Source: Adiantum capillus-veneris (taxonomy: Eukaryota; Streptophyta; Polypodiopsida; Polypodiales; Pteridaceae). From it: a stretch of 64,000 bases of DNA. Below are positions 1-10,248 of the stretch, in pieces. Below the pieces are notes generated by a model, which did no database searches, had not been told where the DNA came from, and worked only from the letters and a program-made list of their open reading frames with translations. The DNA is taken from positions 44,409,598 through 44,473,597 of the forward strand of contig CM043962.1 of assembly GCA_014529385.2 (NCBI GenBank), written 5' to 3'. Position numbers and translations under genes: made by a program. Within the stretch, counting starts at the first letter, position 1; every line of letters starts with the position of its first letter.

Positions 1-2
1 TC

Positions 3-179
3 ATCCTTGACAATGGTTGGATCTACCTCAAAGGAACGGGTTGTAATGTATATGAGGATCGCACTCTTATGCAACAAAATGTACGTTGCAAAGCATACGA
101 AGAAAGAAGCAAGAAGGTTAAGGTATCATCTCAAGAAGAAAAGTCACTTGAGGAGGATGCAAGTCCACCCAACAAATAG
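3..179 (+). CDS. LINE ORF1, C-terminal fragment (partial)
   Basis: An open frame enters from the left edge, gives 58 codons and ends at TAG 177-179. It has no start in the window, so it is read as the C-terminal tail of the upstream ORF of the LINE that follows. The translation is hydrophilic and ends in a charged Lys/Glu/Asp-rich stretch. It lies in the same frame as ORF2: the stop is followed by two codons and then the ORF2 ATG at 186. An alternative frame (7-189, beginning at an ATG) overlaps the ORF2 start by ATGA, but its translation looks less like a protein tail. No domain is visible in the piece present; its role in RNA binding is inferred only from LINE organisation. Confidence 0.5.
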   Translation: MLDNGWIYLKGTGCNVYEDRTLMQQNVRCKAYEERSKKVKVSSQEEKSLEEDASPPNK

Positions 180-185
180 GGACAC

Positions 186-3100
186 ATGATCTATGAGACC
201 AACTCACGCTTGCGAATAAGCTTTTGGAATTGTAACGGGTATCCATGGAATGCGGGAATTGGCATTGATGAGCTTACCAATGACTCCGATGTGATACTTC
301 TTGTCGAAACATGGGAGCATGATGCGCAACGAATTCTTGGATTTGACAAATACGATGTACATTCTTTGATGTGGGCCAAAAATGCAAAGCAACGAAGAGG
401 CCAAGGAGGCGTAGCATGTATGACCAAAAAGGGTTTGAAAGATGTTTCCATTGTCAAAGAAGATAAGTATAAACGCTACTTATGGCTGAAAATCAGCCCA
501 CCAAATGGTCAAGTCATGTTTGTGGCCGGCTGCTACATTCCTCACTATGACTCCAACTTTTATGCTCGCTTGAATATGGATAGAGATCAGCCCTTTGTTG
601 AACTAGAGGAAGACATTGCTCATTACAAGGATCAAGGTGAAGTCATTGTTTTTGGAGACATGAATGCTCGCACAAATATGTTACAACACGACACACAACA
701 AGTCGACATGCCGCATGTATCAAGAAGAGTGGATGACTCATACATGTATAATCGAAGTTCTAATGATGCAAAAGAAGTGGATCACTATGAAAAGTCACTT
801 CTACATATGTGCAATAGTACCGGAATGCTCATTGCAAATGGTGTATCTCTATGGCAAGGCACCAATGACTTTACATGTAGAAAGCACAATGGTGCTAGCG
901 TGATTGACTATATGTTGTTCTCAGAAGCCACTCTAGAATGCATACAAAGCTTTACACTTGGTGAATGGAATCCGGAATCGGATCATAGGATGTTATGTAT
1001 TGACCTCAAGTGTGGTAAACGGCCCGAGCATGTAGCCTCCAATCATGATGTGAATCATTTGTACCTACGTCTAGACTTCAAACGAGCACTTATATATGCT
1101 GATATGGTGGACCAAATGTTAAGCATGATAGAGCATCAAGGGAGCCCAACATTAGAATGCAAGTGGAAAGTTTTCAAAGAAGTAATTTTCTCTTGTGCGA
1201 AGGAATGCTTTTCGGTGAAACACATGTCTTGCAAAAGGTCTAAGAAGGGTAGCACCAAGAAGAAATGGTTTGACATGGAATGTAGTCAAGCCCGAAAACA
1301 CTTGCTAAGATTGGATGCAATCAAAGACAAGGAAGTTTACTTGGAATGTTCACACACATACAAAGCACTTGTTCAAAAGAAGAGGAGAAGGTGGGAAGTC
1401 GAAAAACAACTTCTTTTAGCACAAGAGAAAGCACATGCATGTGGCAAGTTTTGGCAAAATCTAAAAGGCAAGCGCGTTGAGAGCTTTGGTGACTTGACTC
1501 TTGAGGATATGTATATGCATTGTAAGAACCTCTATGAGCAACCCAATGTTGATAAGATGGAGGGTTGTAGCTCCCTTCCATTTATGTCTCCCTTCTTTAC
1601 CATTGAAGATGTATGCCGCGCGCTTGAGAAACTTGCTACTCGCAAGGCAGGTGACCTTCAAGGTGTCAAGGCTGAAATGATTAAATGGACAAGCAAGAAA
1701 ACACGATATTGGATATGCGATATGTTTAACCTTGCACTTCAGTATGGCATGCCTCATGATTGGAGTGCAAATTGGATCAAACCTTTGCACAAAGGAGGAG
1801 ATGTAAACAATGTGAACAACTATCGCACTATAATGGTTGGTTCTTTGATGGCAAAGTTATTTGGATGTATCATGGAGATGAAGATAAGTGAATGGGCTGA
1901 AAAGAATGGCAAACGTGCGCTTGGCCAAGTAGGTTTTCGAAAGCATCATAGCACTATTGATCACCTTGTCACTCTTCGAGTTCTTATGGAAGCGTCTCGA
2001 TTGAAAGGAAAAAAGTTGTATTGTTGCTTTGTGGATTTCAAGAAAGCTTTTGACATGGTACCGCGAGGAAATCTTTGGAGACGTATGCAAAGCCTTCAAG
2101 TGCCGAGAGAATTTATGCATGCAGTCTTTCGCATCTACCAAAAAGTGATATGTCGATTACGTATGGGAGATGGAATTTCAGAATTTTTTGCAAGCACTAT
2201 TGGTGTCAAACAAGGATGCCCACTTTCCCCAACCCTCTTTGGGCTACTCATTGATGAATTGGAATACATGGTTCTTGATTTTATGCAGCAAGAAGGCATA
2301 GAAGAGGTTAAGATTGGAAATGCGGTGATCATGCTTTTGCTTTATGCCGATGATGTAGTGCTCTTGGCACATACCTTAGAAGATGCACAAAAGCTTATGA
2401 GTGTCTTGGAACGCTTTTGCCTACATAGCGGGCTGATCGTGAATGGATCCAAAACCAAGGTTATGCTTGTAAAGACCCTCAATGACGAAAATCCATGCAT
2501 TGTATACAACAATGAGAAACTTGAAGTGGTAGATCACTTCAAGTACCTTGGCCTTGAGGTTCCATCCAATCATAAATGGAAGGATTGTGCAATGCGTCGC
2601 TTGGAAGCCGAAAAGAGGGCTTATTATGCATTTGAGAACATGTGCAATGCAGGAGAGATCAAGTGTTGGGCTCTCAAAAAGTACCTCTTTGACACATTGG
2701 TGACACCGGTGCTTCTTTATGGAGTGGAGGTGTGGGGTGGAAGCATCGGGAAGTCTACTTGGAAAGAGTTTGAGAATGTCCAAAAGCGTTTTCTCACCAA
2801 CTTTCTCCAAGTCAAGACACAAACACCCTACATGATCTTACTTCTTGAGTCCGGATCGCTTCCCATTGAGGTCTTGGGCATGGAAAGGGTTGTGGAGTAC
2901 ATGCGTAAGACACAACGTAGCCCTTTGCATCGACTTCCTAGAATCGCATATGAAGCAAGTCAAAAGGTTCAAAAGACATGCAAGAGCAAAATACTAAGTT
3001 CGGGGTGGATGCTTGATATCAAGAAATGGTTTGGAAGATGGGATGCATGTCACTTGGTCAAGGATGCGTCGATCGACTCCCAAGTTAATGAGGCCTTCTT

Positions 3101-3566
3101 ACAACGCCAATGTATCATGGCTTGGGAGAAATCCGGAGGTTCTCGCTTCAGCCATTACACCACACACGTTGCCCCAAACTACAAATCTCTCTTCTTCTCG
3201 GAACGAGGTAACCGAACCCATTCCTACATCCTTGAGCCCATCCCGTTGAGTGCGATCCGCACCATTGCCTCCATTCGTCTTAGCTCCCATTCTCTACGCT
3301 GCGAGACAGGACGTTGGGGCACTGGCGAGGAGTGTCATCGACTTTGCACCTTATGCCCTCGTCAAGTGCGAGAGAGTGAGTACCACACACTACTTGAGTG
3401 CTCAGCTTTTGACCACATTAGGTCCTCTTTTCCTCATATATTCAGCCATGAGCTCTCCCTACATACCTTCCTCTCCCAATCACGATGTGGACTCTCTATT
3501 GCGACGCTCATTTCAGCCATTTTTGAGCATCGAGAGTCACTTATGAACTCCACTCACACCACGTGA
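186..3566 (+). CDS. LINE ORF2: endonuclease / reverse transcriptase
   Basis: Uninterrupted 1126-residue polyprotein of a non-LTR retrotransposon. It should nick target DNA and prime reverse transcription of the element RNA at the nick. The N-terminal third is an exonuclease-endonuclease-phosphatase fold: an NCNG motif near residue 15, the catalytic Glu in LLVETW near 37, GDMNAR at about 157-162 and SDHRM at about 265. The central RT has FVDFKKAFD near 616, GVKQGCPLSP, and the catalytic YADD box at about 720-723. The C-terminus carries a Cys/His cluster (CHRLCTLC then HTLLEC, from about 1050) like the zinc-binding segment after many plant LINE RTs. The start follows the ORF1 stop by six bases. 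No stop or frameshift is present, unlike the other LINE pieces in the window, so this copy may be young. The clade (L1 or I/Jockey-like) is not settled by eye. Confidence 0.93.
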   Translation: MIYETNSRLRISFWNCNGYPWNAGIGIDELTNDSDVILLVETWEHDAQRILGFDKYDVHSLMWAKNAKQRRGQGGVACMTKKGLKDVSIVKEDKYKRYLWLKISPPNGQVMFVAGCYIPHYDSNFYARLNMDRDQPFVELEEDIAHYKDQGEVIVFGDMNARTNMLQHDTQQVDMPHVSRRVDDSYMYNRSSNDAKEVDHYEKSLLHMCNSTGMLIANGVSLWQGTNDFTCRKHNGASVIDYMLFSEATLECIQSFTLGEWNPESDHRMLCIDLKCGKRPEHVASNHDVNHLYLRLDFKRALIYADMVDQMLSMIEHQGSPTLECKWKVFKEVIFSCAKECFSVKHMSCKRSKKGSTKKKWFDMECSQARKHLLRLDAIKDKEVYLECSHTYKALVQKKRRRWEVEKQLLLAQEKAHACGKFWQNLKGKRVESFGDLTLEDMYMHCKNLYEQPNVDKMEGCSSLPFMSPFFTIEDVCRALEKLATRKAGDLQGVKAEMIKWTSKKTRYWICDMFNLALQYGMPHDWSANWIKPLHKGGDVNNVNNYRTIMVGSLMAKLFGCIMEMKISEWAEKNGKRALGQVGFRKHHSTIDHLVTLRVLMEASRLKGKKLYCCFVDFKKAFDMVPRGNLWRRMQSLQVPREFMHAVFRIYQKVICRLRMGDGISEFFASTIGVKQGCPLSPTLFGLLIDELEYMVLDFMQQEGIEEVKIGNAVIMLLLYADDVVLLAHTLEDAQKLMSVLERFCLHSGLIVNGSKTKVMLVKTLNDENPCIVYNNEKLEVVDHFKYLGLEVPSNHKWKDCAMRRLEAEKRAYYAFENMCNAGEIKCWALKKYLFDTLVTPVLLYGVEVWGGSIGKSTWKEFENVQKRFLTNFLQVKTQTPYMILLLESGSLPIEVLGMERVVEYMRKTQRSPLHRLPRIAYEASQKVQKTCKSKILSSGWMLDIKKWFGRWDACHLVKDASIDSQVNEAFLQRQCIMAWEKSGGSRFSHYTTHVAPNYKSLFFSERGNRTHSYILEPIPLSAIRTIASIRLSSHSLRCETGRWGTGEECHRLCTLCPRQVRESEYHTLLECSAFDHIRSSFPHIFSHELSLHTFLSQSRCGLSIATLISAIFEHRESLMNSTHTT

Positions 3567-3625
3567 CATGTTCATTTGGTCCCATAGGTCATATTTGACC
3601 TCCCAGGACGATAATAGAACTATCT

Positions 3626-3638
3626 ATCTATCTATCTA

Positions 3639-3725
<87 letters not shown>

Positions 3726-3775
3726 TACACGTGCGCACACGTGTACACACACACACATACACACATGGGTGCTCA
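3626..3775. repeat. Compound microsatellite (CTAT)n(CT)n(CA)n
   Basis: CTAT units, then CT, then a long CA run and an imperfect CA/CG stretch to about 3775. It abuts the LINE 3' end and may be its microsatellite tail or the insertion target. Confidence 0.9.
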
Positions 3776-4309
3776 TCTGCACACACGTTGCAATGTGATG
3801 GTCTCTCAACAAGATAACCCCAATTCAACGCATGGATAGGTGAGCTTTCTCCTTTTTCTTTATCTCTTCAAAGAAATACAAATTTGCACAAATTTCTTAA
3901 AAATAACAATAATGGTTTTGAAAAGAAGCTCTTGAAAAGATAAATCTAAATATATCTTCAAAAACAAAATTTGTATTAAATAACAAAATCTCCCCTAAAA
4001 TTAGCTTTTTTGTTACGTGCATTTAAAGTATACATATTCTATGTAGAGTAGAAAGTCTTTGATTTTACGTTGTCAAAAGTCTATTCATTTTTTACAATCT
4101 TACCCTTCACTTTTACATTTTAGATTAAATGTTTTGTGAGGTTTTCTTTAAAGTCAACCAATAGGTGACACCTGGAGGTTGGAGGTTGGCTCGAAGCCCT
4201 CTCCTTCCTTGAAAATTTTAAGCTCCATCATATATAGTAGAGATATAGATATCCTTGAGTCAATACTTCACATCATGGAATAAAACTCCTATGGATGCAC
4301 TCCTTAATA
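3776..4309. other. AT-rich stretch, nothing recognised
   Basis: AT-rich sequence between the microsatellite and the 3' end of LINE-1. I see no ORF of note, no repeat structure and no RNA gene. Confidence 0.5.
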
Positions 4310-4563
4310 TTTTTTTTTGTTGTTGCAAAATTCACAATTGTGAGTGATTGTATTAGAATGAAACCAAGAAATATACCAAAAAGCCTCAAGCTCATGTCGA
4401 GCCTTGAGGGCCAAGTGGTTACATCAAGCCTAGCTAGTTGTACCTAGTACCAAAAGCCCAATTCTTTACATAGCAAGATTCAACTGGATGGCGAGAGTTT
4501 TCCTAAGACAATCCTCCGAGTTTTGCCTTTTATCTACCAATAATATTAATTCCGTACTTTCTT
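4310..4563 (-). mobile_element. LINE-1, 3'-terminal segment (nested-in target, part 3 of 3)
   Basis: On the minus strand this is the end of a degenerate plant LINE: the last codons of ORF2, a short 3' UTR and a poly(A), seen as plus-strand poly-T at 4310-4318. The sequence just inside the poly-T (CAAAATTCACAAT) recurs just inside the poly-T of LINE-2 at 24682, which identifies the 3' end of one family. The segment stops at the CACTA insertion. If the CACTA and one CTT copy are skipped, the reading frame continues into 12159 and aligns with LINE-2. Confidence 0.8.
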
Positions 4564-4589
4564 CACTACAAGAGGCTCTTCATATTAGC

Positions 4590-4760
4590 AACGCTCACAC
4601 AGCGACGCTCAAAAAAAAAATTCCCGGCGTCGCTATGAGCGTCACTATGAGCGTCGCTATGAGCGTCGCAAATTTCTTTGTAAATTTGCGACGCTCATAG
4701 CGACGCTTATAGCGACGCCCATAGCGACGCTTATAGCGACGCCCATAGCGACGCCGGCTG
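4590..4760. repeat. CACTA left subterminal repeats, foldback
   Basis: About a dozen GCGACGC/GCGTCGC copies. The motif is in one orientation before 4675 and the other after it, so the block folds on itself: 4651-4675 pairs perfectly with 4682-4706 (25 bp) around a 6-base loop (CTTTGT). Confidence 0.9.
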
Positions 4761-4844
4761 GGGTAAAAAAATAACCGAGTGCGCCCAAAAACTCAGATCT
4801 AAGATCTGAGTTTTTCGGCATCCTCAAGCAAGGAGCATGTAACG

Positions 4845-4851
4845 CTCTCCC

Positions 4852-4891
<40 letters not shown>

Positions 4892-4893
4892 CT

Positions 4894-4951
<58 letters not shown>

Positions 4952-5068
4952 AGAGGAAGGAGAGCCAGGTATGCTCCTTCCCTCTCCTCATTCTCATGTT
5001 CCCTTCCCCTCTTTCTCTCTCCCTCTCTCTCTCTCTCACACACATACATACACACACACATAGTGTTT

Positions 5069-5113
<45 letters not shown>

Positions 5114-5345
5114 AACAAAAACAAAAACGCACACACACATACATAAACAAAGAATGCACACACACATTGAGAGAGAAAAAGAGAGAGAGAGCATGCATAA
5201 ACAAAAAACGCACGCATTGAGAGAGGAAAAGAGAGAGGGAACATGCATAAACAAAAAACGCACACATTGAGAGAGGAAAAGAGAGAAAAAACATACATAC
5301 GATCCAAAAAAACGCACACACATTGAGAGAGAAAGAGAGAGAAAC
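4845..5345. repeat. Microsatellite cluster (CT, CA, GA) inside the CACTA element
   Basis: CT, then CA, then CT, CA and GA runs, followed by imperfect copies of a unit with ACGCACACATTGAGAGAG (about 5130-5340). Open frames here are by-products of the repeats. Confidence 0.9.
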
Positions 5346-6272
5346 TAATTTAACGTCGTAGGAAACTAATTAAAATTAAAAGACCTAAAGATCTAGCCGA
5401 CGAGGAGTTGAACTCAAGACCTATTATTCAAGAGGGAAATGGCATAATCAATCTATCATACTTGGCATGTGTGATAGAAAGGTTATACCATTTATCTCTT
5501 TTTATTGGCACACACATCCACACACGCGCACACACACAAGAAGAAGAGAGTTATAACGTCGTAGGAAACTATCTTAAAAGACGTTAAAGATTAGGTTATA
5601 TGTAGACTTACATTAAATTAGATTTAGGTTTATTTTTAACTAGATTTACATTTATTTAAGCTAGATTTAGATTTACGTTATATTAGATTAGATTTAGGTC
5701 TCCATAGACTGCGATGCCTGCATGAAGCGGGTGAAGAAAGCCCTCAATGGAATATAGGGTATTGTTGCCTTCACTCATGGTGGGCTCCGTCGATCCAAAA
5801 GTACTGGTGAAATGTCTTCAGAAGATAGGGAAGAAGGTGGATCTTCAGGGCGGCAAGAGTCACTACATCCCCAACACAATGACCATCTAGACAACCTCTA
5901 GTCATTAGACTTACGTTAAATTAGATTTAGCTTTATTTTCAGTTAGATTTACGTTTATTTAGATTTACGCTTATTTACGTTAGATCGAGTCCACGCAAGA
6001 ATTACTTACGGTTTAGGGTTTAGAGTTAGACGAACAGTGAAAAGATCTACTGTGAAAAGATGTTAAGATGAAGTGAAGTGCTACAGCTAGAGAAGAGGCA
6101 AAGGGGTTTTGTCCACTACATGCAGTATCATGTAGACGTGGGTGTGTAGATTTCTTGTACCCACAAATATAGGTATTGACCAATAAAGACGAGATTATAA
6201 CCCGGTGGTTCTGATCTCCGTGCACCTCTAGACCGAGGTGTGCGGGGATTGGACATGACTAGAGAATGTGAG

Positions 6273-6336
<64 letters not shown>

Positions 6337-6398
6337 GACAAAGAATGCCAATAGAATATTAAATTTGTTGTCCAGGTTATAAGTTTTTTATCCTCATT
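5346..6398. other. CACTA 5' non-coding region
   Basis: Upstream region of the TNP2-like gene. It holds AT-rich short repeats of TTAGATTTA/TTTACGTT type (about 5590-5700 and 5905-5990) and a long GA run at about 6273-6333 just before the gene. No coding signal seen; the promoter is presumably here but I cannot place a TATA box with confidence. Confidence 0.5.
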
Positions 6399-9300
6399 AT
6401 GAGTAGCGACGAGGATGTGGGACCGTCCAACCGAAACACCTATCTCTCAACGAGGGTCTTATGTCCTTGTAATCAATGCAAGCATGCTGTGCGACGGACA
6501 AGACGTGTTTCTTTGCAGCACGTTCGCGAATTTGGCGAGTTCGATCCATCTATTATAGATCGAGTTGTTGCCAATTATAACTCGTCGGACTCTGAAGCTG
6601 GCCAACAAGCAGCAATCTTGCAACCCAATAGACGTGTTCGCAGGCGCTTTGGTCAAGCAGCATATGTGAGGCCACAAGATGTAGCCTCTGACAGCTCGGG
6701 GGATGATCATGCAGAGCACATTCCCAACGAGGCAATGTTTGAGCCCGAGATTGATGAAATGATCGAGACGATCATGGATTCAGAAAGGATTATCTATGAT
6801 GATATGAAAAGTGAAGCCGATACGCCATTGTATAATGGAGCACATATGTCTAGATTGAAAGCACTCCTGGTTCTTCTCAACATGCAGGCAAAGTTTGGAT
6901 GGAGTGACACTAGCGTCACAACGCTTTTCAGGTGATCTATTACAATTAGTTTACTTTAATAGAACTCTAAATGTATAATGATCTCATAGATTTTTACACG
7001 ATTGTATCATATTTTTATGTTGTGTAGATTGCTGAAAGAGCACATACTACCAACTGACAATGTGATGCCAGATTCCCGAGATGATGCAAGAAAGATTTTG
7101 CGAAACTTGGGGATGGATTACAATTCTATCCACGCTTGTCCTAATGACTGCATTCTTTTCAGAGGGGAATACATAGACATGGAGAAGTGTCCGAAATGTG
7201 ATTCCGAAAGATATCGAGTAGATCTCCACGGGACAAAAATTCCACAAAAGGTTTTGCGACATTTCCCTCTGCTTCCTCGCATCAAGCATTTCTTCGAATG
7301 TAAGTCCATGGCCGCCCTAGCATCATGGCATGAGGAGAATAAATCTTCGGATGGTGTGCTACGAATTCCTGCAGATTGCGTAGCGTGGAAACATATAGAT
7401 GGAACATGGTCGGATTTTGCCAGGGAAGCTCGAAATTTGCGCTTAGGCCTGGCTATGGATGGCGTAAATCCATTTGGTCAAAGATCAACATCTTACAGTG
7501 TATGGCCCGTTGTCATCGTCAACTACAACATTCCCCCGTGGTTGACTACGAAGAAGGGGCACCTATGGCTAAGCTTGATTGTGCCAGGGCGATATAAAGT
7601 GGGGAATATGGATGTGTATCTTCGTCCACTATTGGAAGAGCTACAACAATTGTGGATTGGCATAGAGGTGGTGGATATGAGCCGACACACAGGACGACGG
7701 AATGCTTTGATCAGAGGCATTCTAATGTGGACCATGCATGACTATCCCGGGCTAACAGAATGCTCAGGTGATCTATTGACACTCCTCACTCAGACACTGT
7801 AAATCTTGTTTTTTCCCATAGTTGATCTATTATCATGTGTATACATGCAGGGCTTCAAACAAGCAGATACAGAGCATGGTTAGAGCAGAAGGAGATGTGC
7901 GATGACGGATTGCCTCCAGGGATGAAGAGACTATCTCTATGGTACGAGTTACCATACTGGCCCCGAATCATGATCAATCACTTGCTCGATCCAATGCACA
8001 TATTCAAGAATGTGGGTAATCTACTATGGGACCATTTGACCGGCAAGAAAGATACTTTAGGAGCCAGAGTTGACCTTAGAAATGTGGATCGTATGGAGCA
8101 ATATTGGCCGCAAACAGCGTCTGATGGATCGATAAAACTCCCTAAAGCACCATGGATTTTCACAGGAGCCCAAGAACGCAAAGTAAAAGAGACCATTCGA
8201 TCTTTGCGGACCCCCACTGGCGTAATGCACTCGCTCCGAACGTGTTTTACTAAAGAAGGAAAGCTTACCGGTTTGAAGTCACACGATTGGCATAAAATGT
8301 GTCAGGTACGTTCATAGTGGACTTTAATATCATTGCATAAAATGTGGACTTTAATATCATTGCTGCACATACTTTACAGTTTATTTTACCGGTTCCATTG
8401 AGGGATGTTTGTCTCTCGACATCCGTAACACAATCTACAAACTTGCAAAGCTGGTGCAATGGATCTCACAAAAGGAGATCAACGTAGACTCCATACCATT
8501 CGCCAAACTAAATGCTGCGGAGCTTGTGTGCATGTTTGAGAAACATTTTCCTACTACAATGCTAACCATTTAGGTGCATCTTCTTGTTCACATAGTTGAT
8601 GAGGTGGAAATAGCTGGCACAATTCATTCCAGATGGATGTTCTTCTTAGAGCGTTTCATGAAAACGCTTAAGGAATATGTGCGTCAAAAGGCACGTCCGG
8701 AGGGTAGCATGGCAGAAGGTTGGTTGGTATCAGAGTCCCTAGTGTACATTGGAGAGTGGCTAGACGGATTTGCTAAATCCCGGGACACGCTATGGCGAAC
8801 CATAGATGATGAGCGCATATCTGGGATTGTCATGTGCAATCTCGGTGTTGAGAAGAAGATGACGGAAGATCTAGAGGCTAAAATCAACCGATTTTGCATG
8901 CTTCACAATCCAGTGATGCAAAAGTGGATTTCACAATATGAGGATGCAAAGCAAGAGCGACAAAGGGCACGAATCGAGTGGAGACAGGGAAGACGACCAC
9001 CGATGCACTATCCAGCGGTTCTGGAGAGCCTACCAACCTTCATGAGCTTAAGATGGTTGCACAACCAATTGAAAAGCGCACAACAATGCGGTGACGAAGT
9101 GACTGAAGAAGAGTGGGAGTACTCTCGGGGTTGCGCGACCAAGGTAAGTTTGCAATGTACGACTAGCAAGTGACTTTATTTATAAACGTTTGAACGGCCA
9201 CTCATAACCTTTGTTCGTTGTAGTATAAGTCATACACAGCAGCATGGTGTAAAGGTCGACATTTTAGGGTGGAACGAATCGACAAAAAGCGTTTTACTCA

Positions 9301-9976
9301 AGATTGTGGAATCATGGCAAAATTTGAACAGTCTAGTCGACGACGTTCCTCTGATGCAGATCCTGTGGTGGAGGAACTCACTTACTTCGGCACGCTGCAA
9401 GAGATTTTGAGGATCGATTACAAAGGATTTTTTGTCGACTTGTTCGACGTGCAATGGTTCAAGATAATCATGGAGGGTCGCAACGCTACTGTGCGTAGAG
9501 GAGAGTCTGGTTTTCTTGAGGTGGATTCTACTAAGAAATGGACTGACCTAAGAGACACTTTCGTACTACCCGAGCATTGTGAACAAGTAAGTATGTAAAT
9601 AGTTAACATCCCCCTTTTACAAGTTATGTGCTTGAAAGCTCTCATGTAAGTTATGTGGCTCTGGCAGGTAATATTTCATCCTACAAAGTCTACATCAAAC
9701 TGGTGGTACGTCATAGAGGTAGCCCCTCGTAGTGCAAGGACGTATGAAGGCTACCATGTGCCAATCACAACGACATCAATGGAGGAGATCAGAGAAGATG
9801 CTCAATCAGAAGCCGCTGCGGTGGTGCCAGACGAGCATCAAGATGCTACTACTCTATATGGGGTGCATGCAGAGGAGCTACAAAATGAAACAGAGGATAT
9901 GTGTTTAAACGGAGAGCTCTATATAGATATAGGAATTTATGCTGAGTTATGCGAGGATGAGAGAGAGATCTCTTAA
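6399..9976 (+). pseudogene. TNP2-like CACTA transposase, six exons, disabled
   Basis: Transposase of the CACTA superfamily (Transposase_21 type, with C-terminal DUF4218- and DUF4216-like regions), which would cut and join the element ends in the nucleus. Exons read from GT-AG sites and frame continuity: 6399-6931, 7028-7767, 7851-8305, 8380-9143, 9224-9586, 9668-9976. Exon 1 has a Cys/His motif (LCPCNQCKH); exons 2-3 hold the transposase core (NDCILFRGEY, then LDPMHIFKNV); exon 4 has VHLLVHIVDE; exon 5 has FFVDLFDVQWFKI. Two lesions lie in exon 4: the frame changes near 8400-8412 (after a FILPVPLRD segment), and TAG at 8571-8573 sits directly before VHLLVH. The core between exons 2 and 3 also looks short for the family. 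As it stands it should not make full-length transposase. Confidence 0.85.
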
Positions 9977-10248
9977 AGCCACAAATATTGTATTTGAACA
10001 ATTTTGCTCCGTGTTGTAAAAGCTCTGGCTCTCTAAGTACCTTCCATGGTGTATAACGCTCTTTTCTACTCGCGCTCACATCTTTTGATTGAAAATTCTG
10101 AGTTTTCGACTTGCCTCTTCTATCACTCGATTCATTGCGTCATTGTATTTATATGCGTCATTACGTCATTGTATTTAATGGTCTTTGCGTCATTGTCTAC
10201 TCTATTCATTCAATATTAAGTTTAAATATTCGTGTGTTTAATGCAGGT
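9977..10248. other. Spacer between the two CACTA genes
   Basis: Short AT-rich spacer with imperfect copies of CGTCATTGTATTTA (about 10140-10180). A possible 3' splice site (ATGCAG) at 10241-10246 lies just before the next ATG, so part of this may be a 5' UTR intron. Confidence 0.4.

Larger units (their letters stand above)
1..3625 (+). mobile_element. Non-LTR retrotransposon (LINE), 5' end outside window
   Basis: Contains the ORF1 tail, the intact ORF2 and a short 3' UTR (3567-3625). It ends in a CTAT tetranucleotide run rather than a poly(A). The 5' part and the left target-site duplication are outside the window, so the right boundary is set only by the start of the microsatellite. Confidence 0.8.

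Noticed and set aside
7-189. ATG-started 60-codon frame as LINE ORF1
   Set aside because: The other open frame (3-179) has a more protein-like composition and no need for an internal start; the ATGA overlap of this frame with ORF2 may be chance.
4824-5323. Overlapping ORFs with Ser-Leu, Cys-Val and Arg-Glu repeats inside the CACTA element
   Set aside because: All are six-frame images of CT/CA/GA microsatellites.
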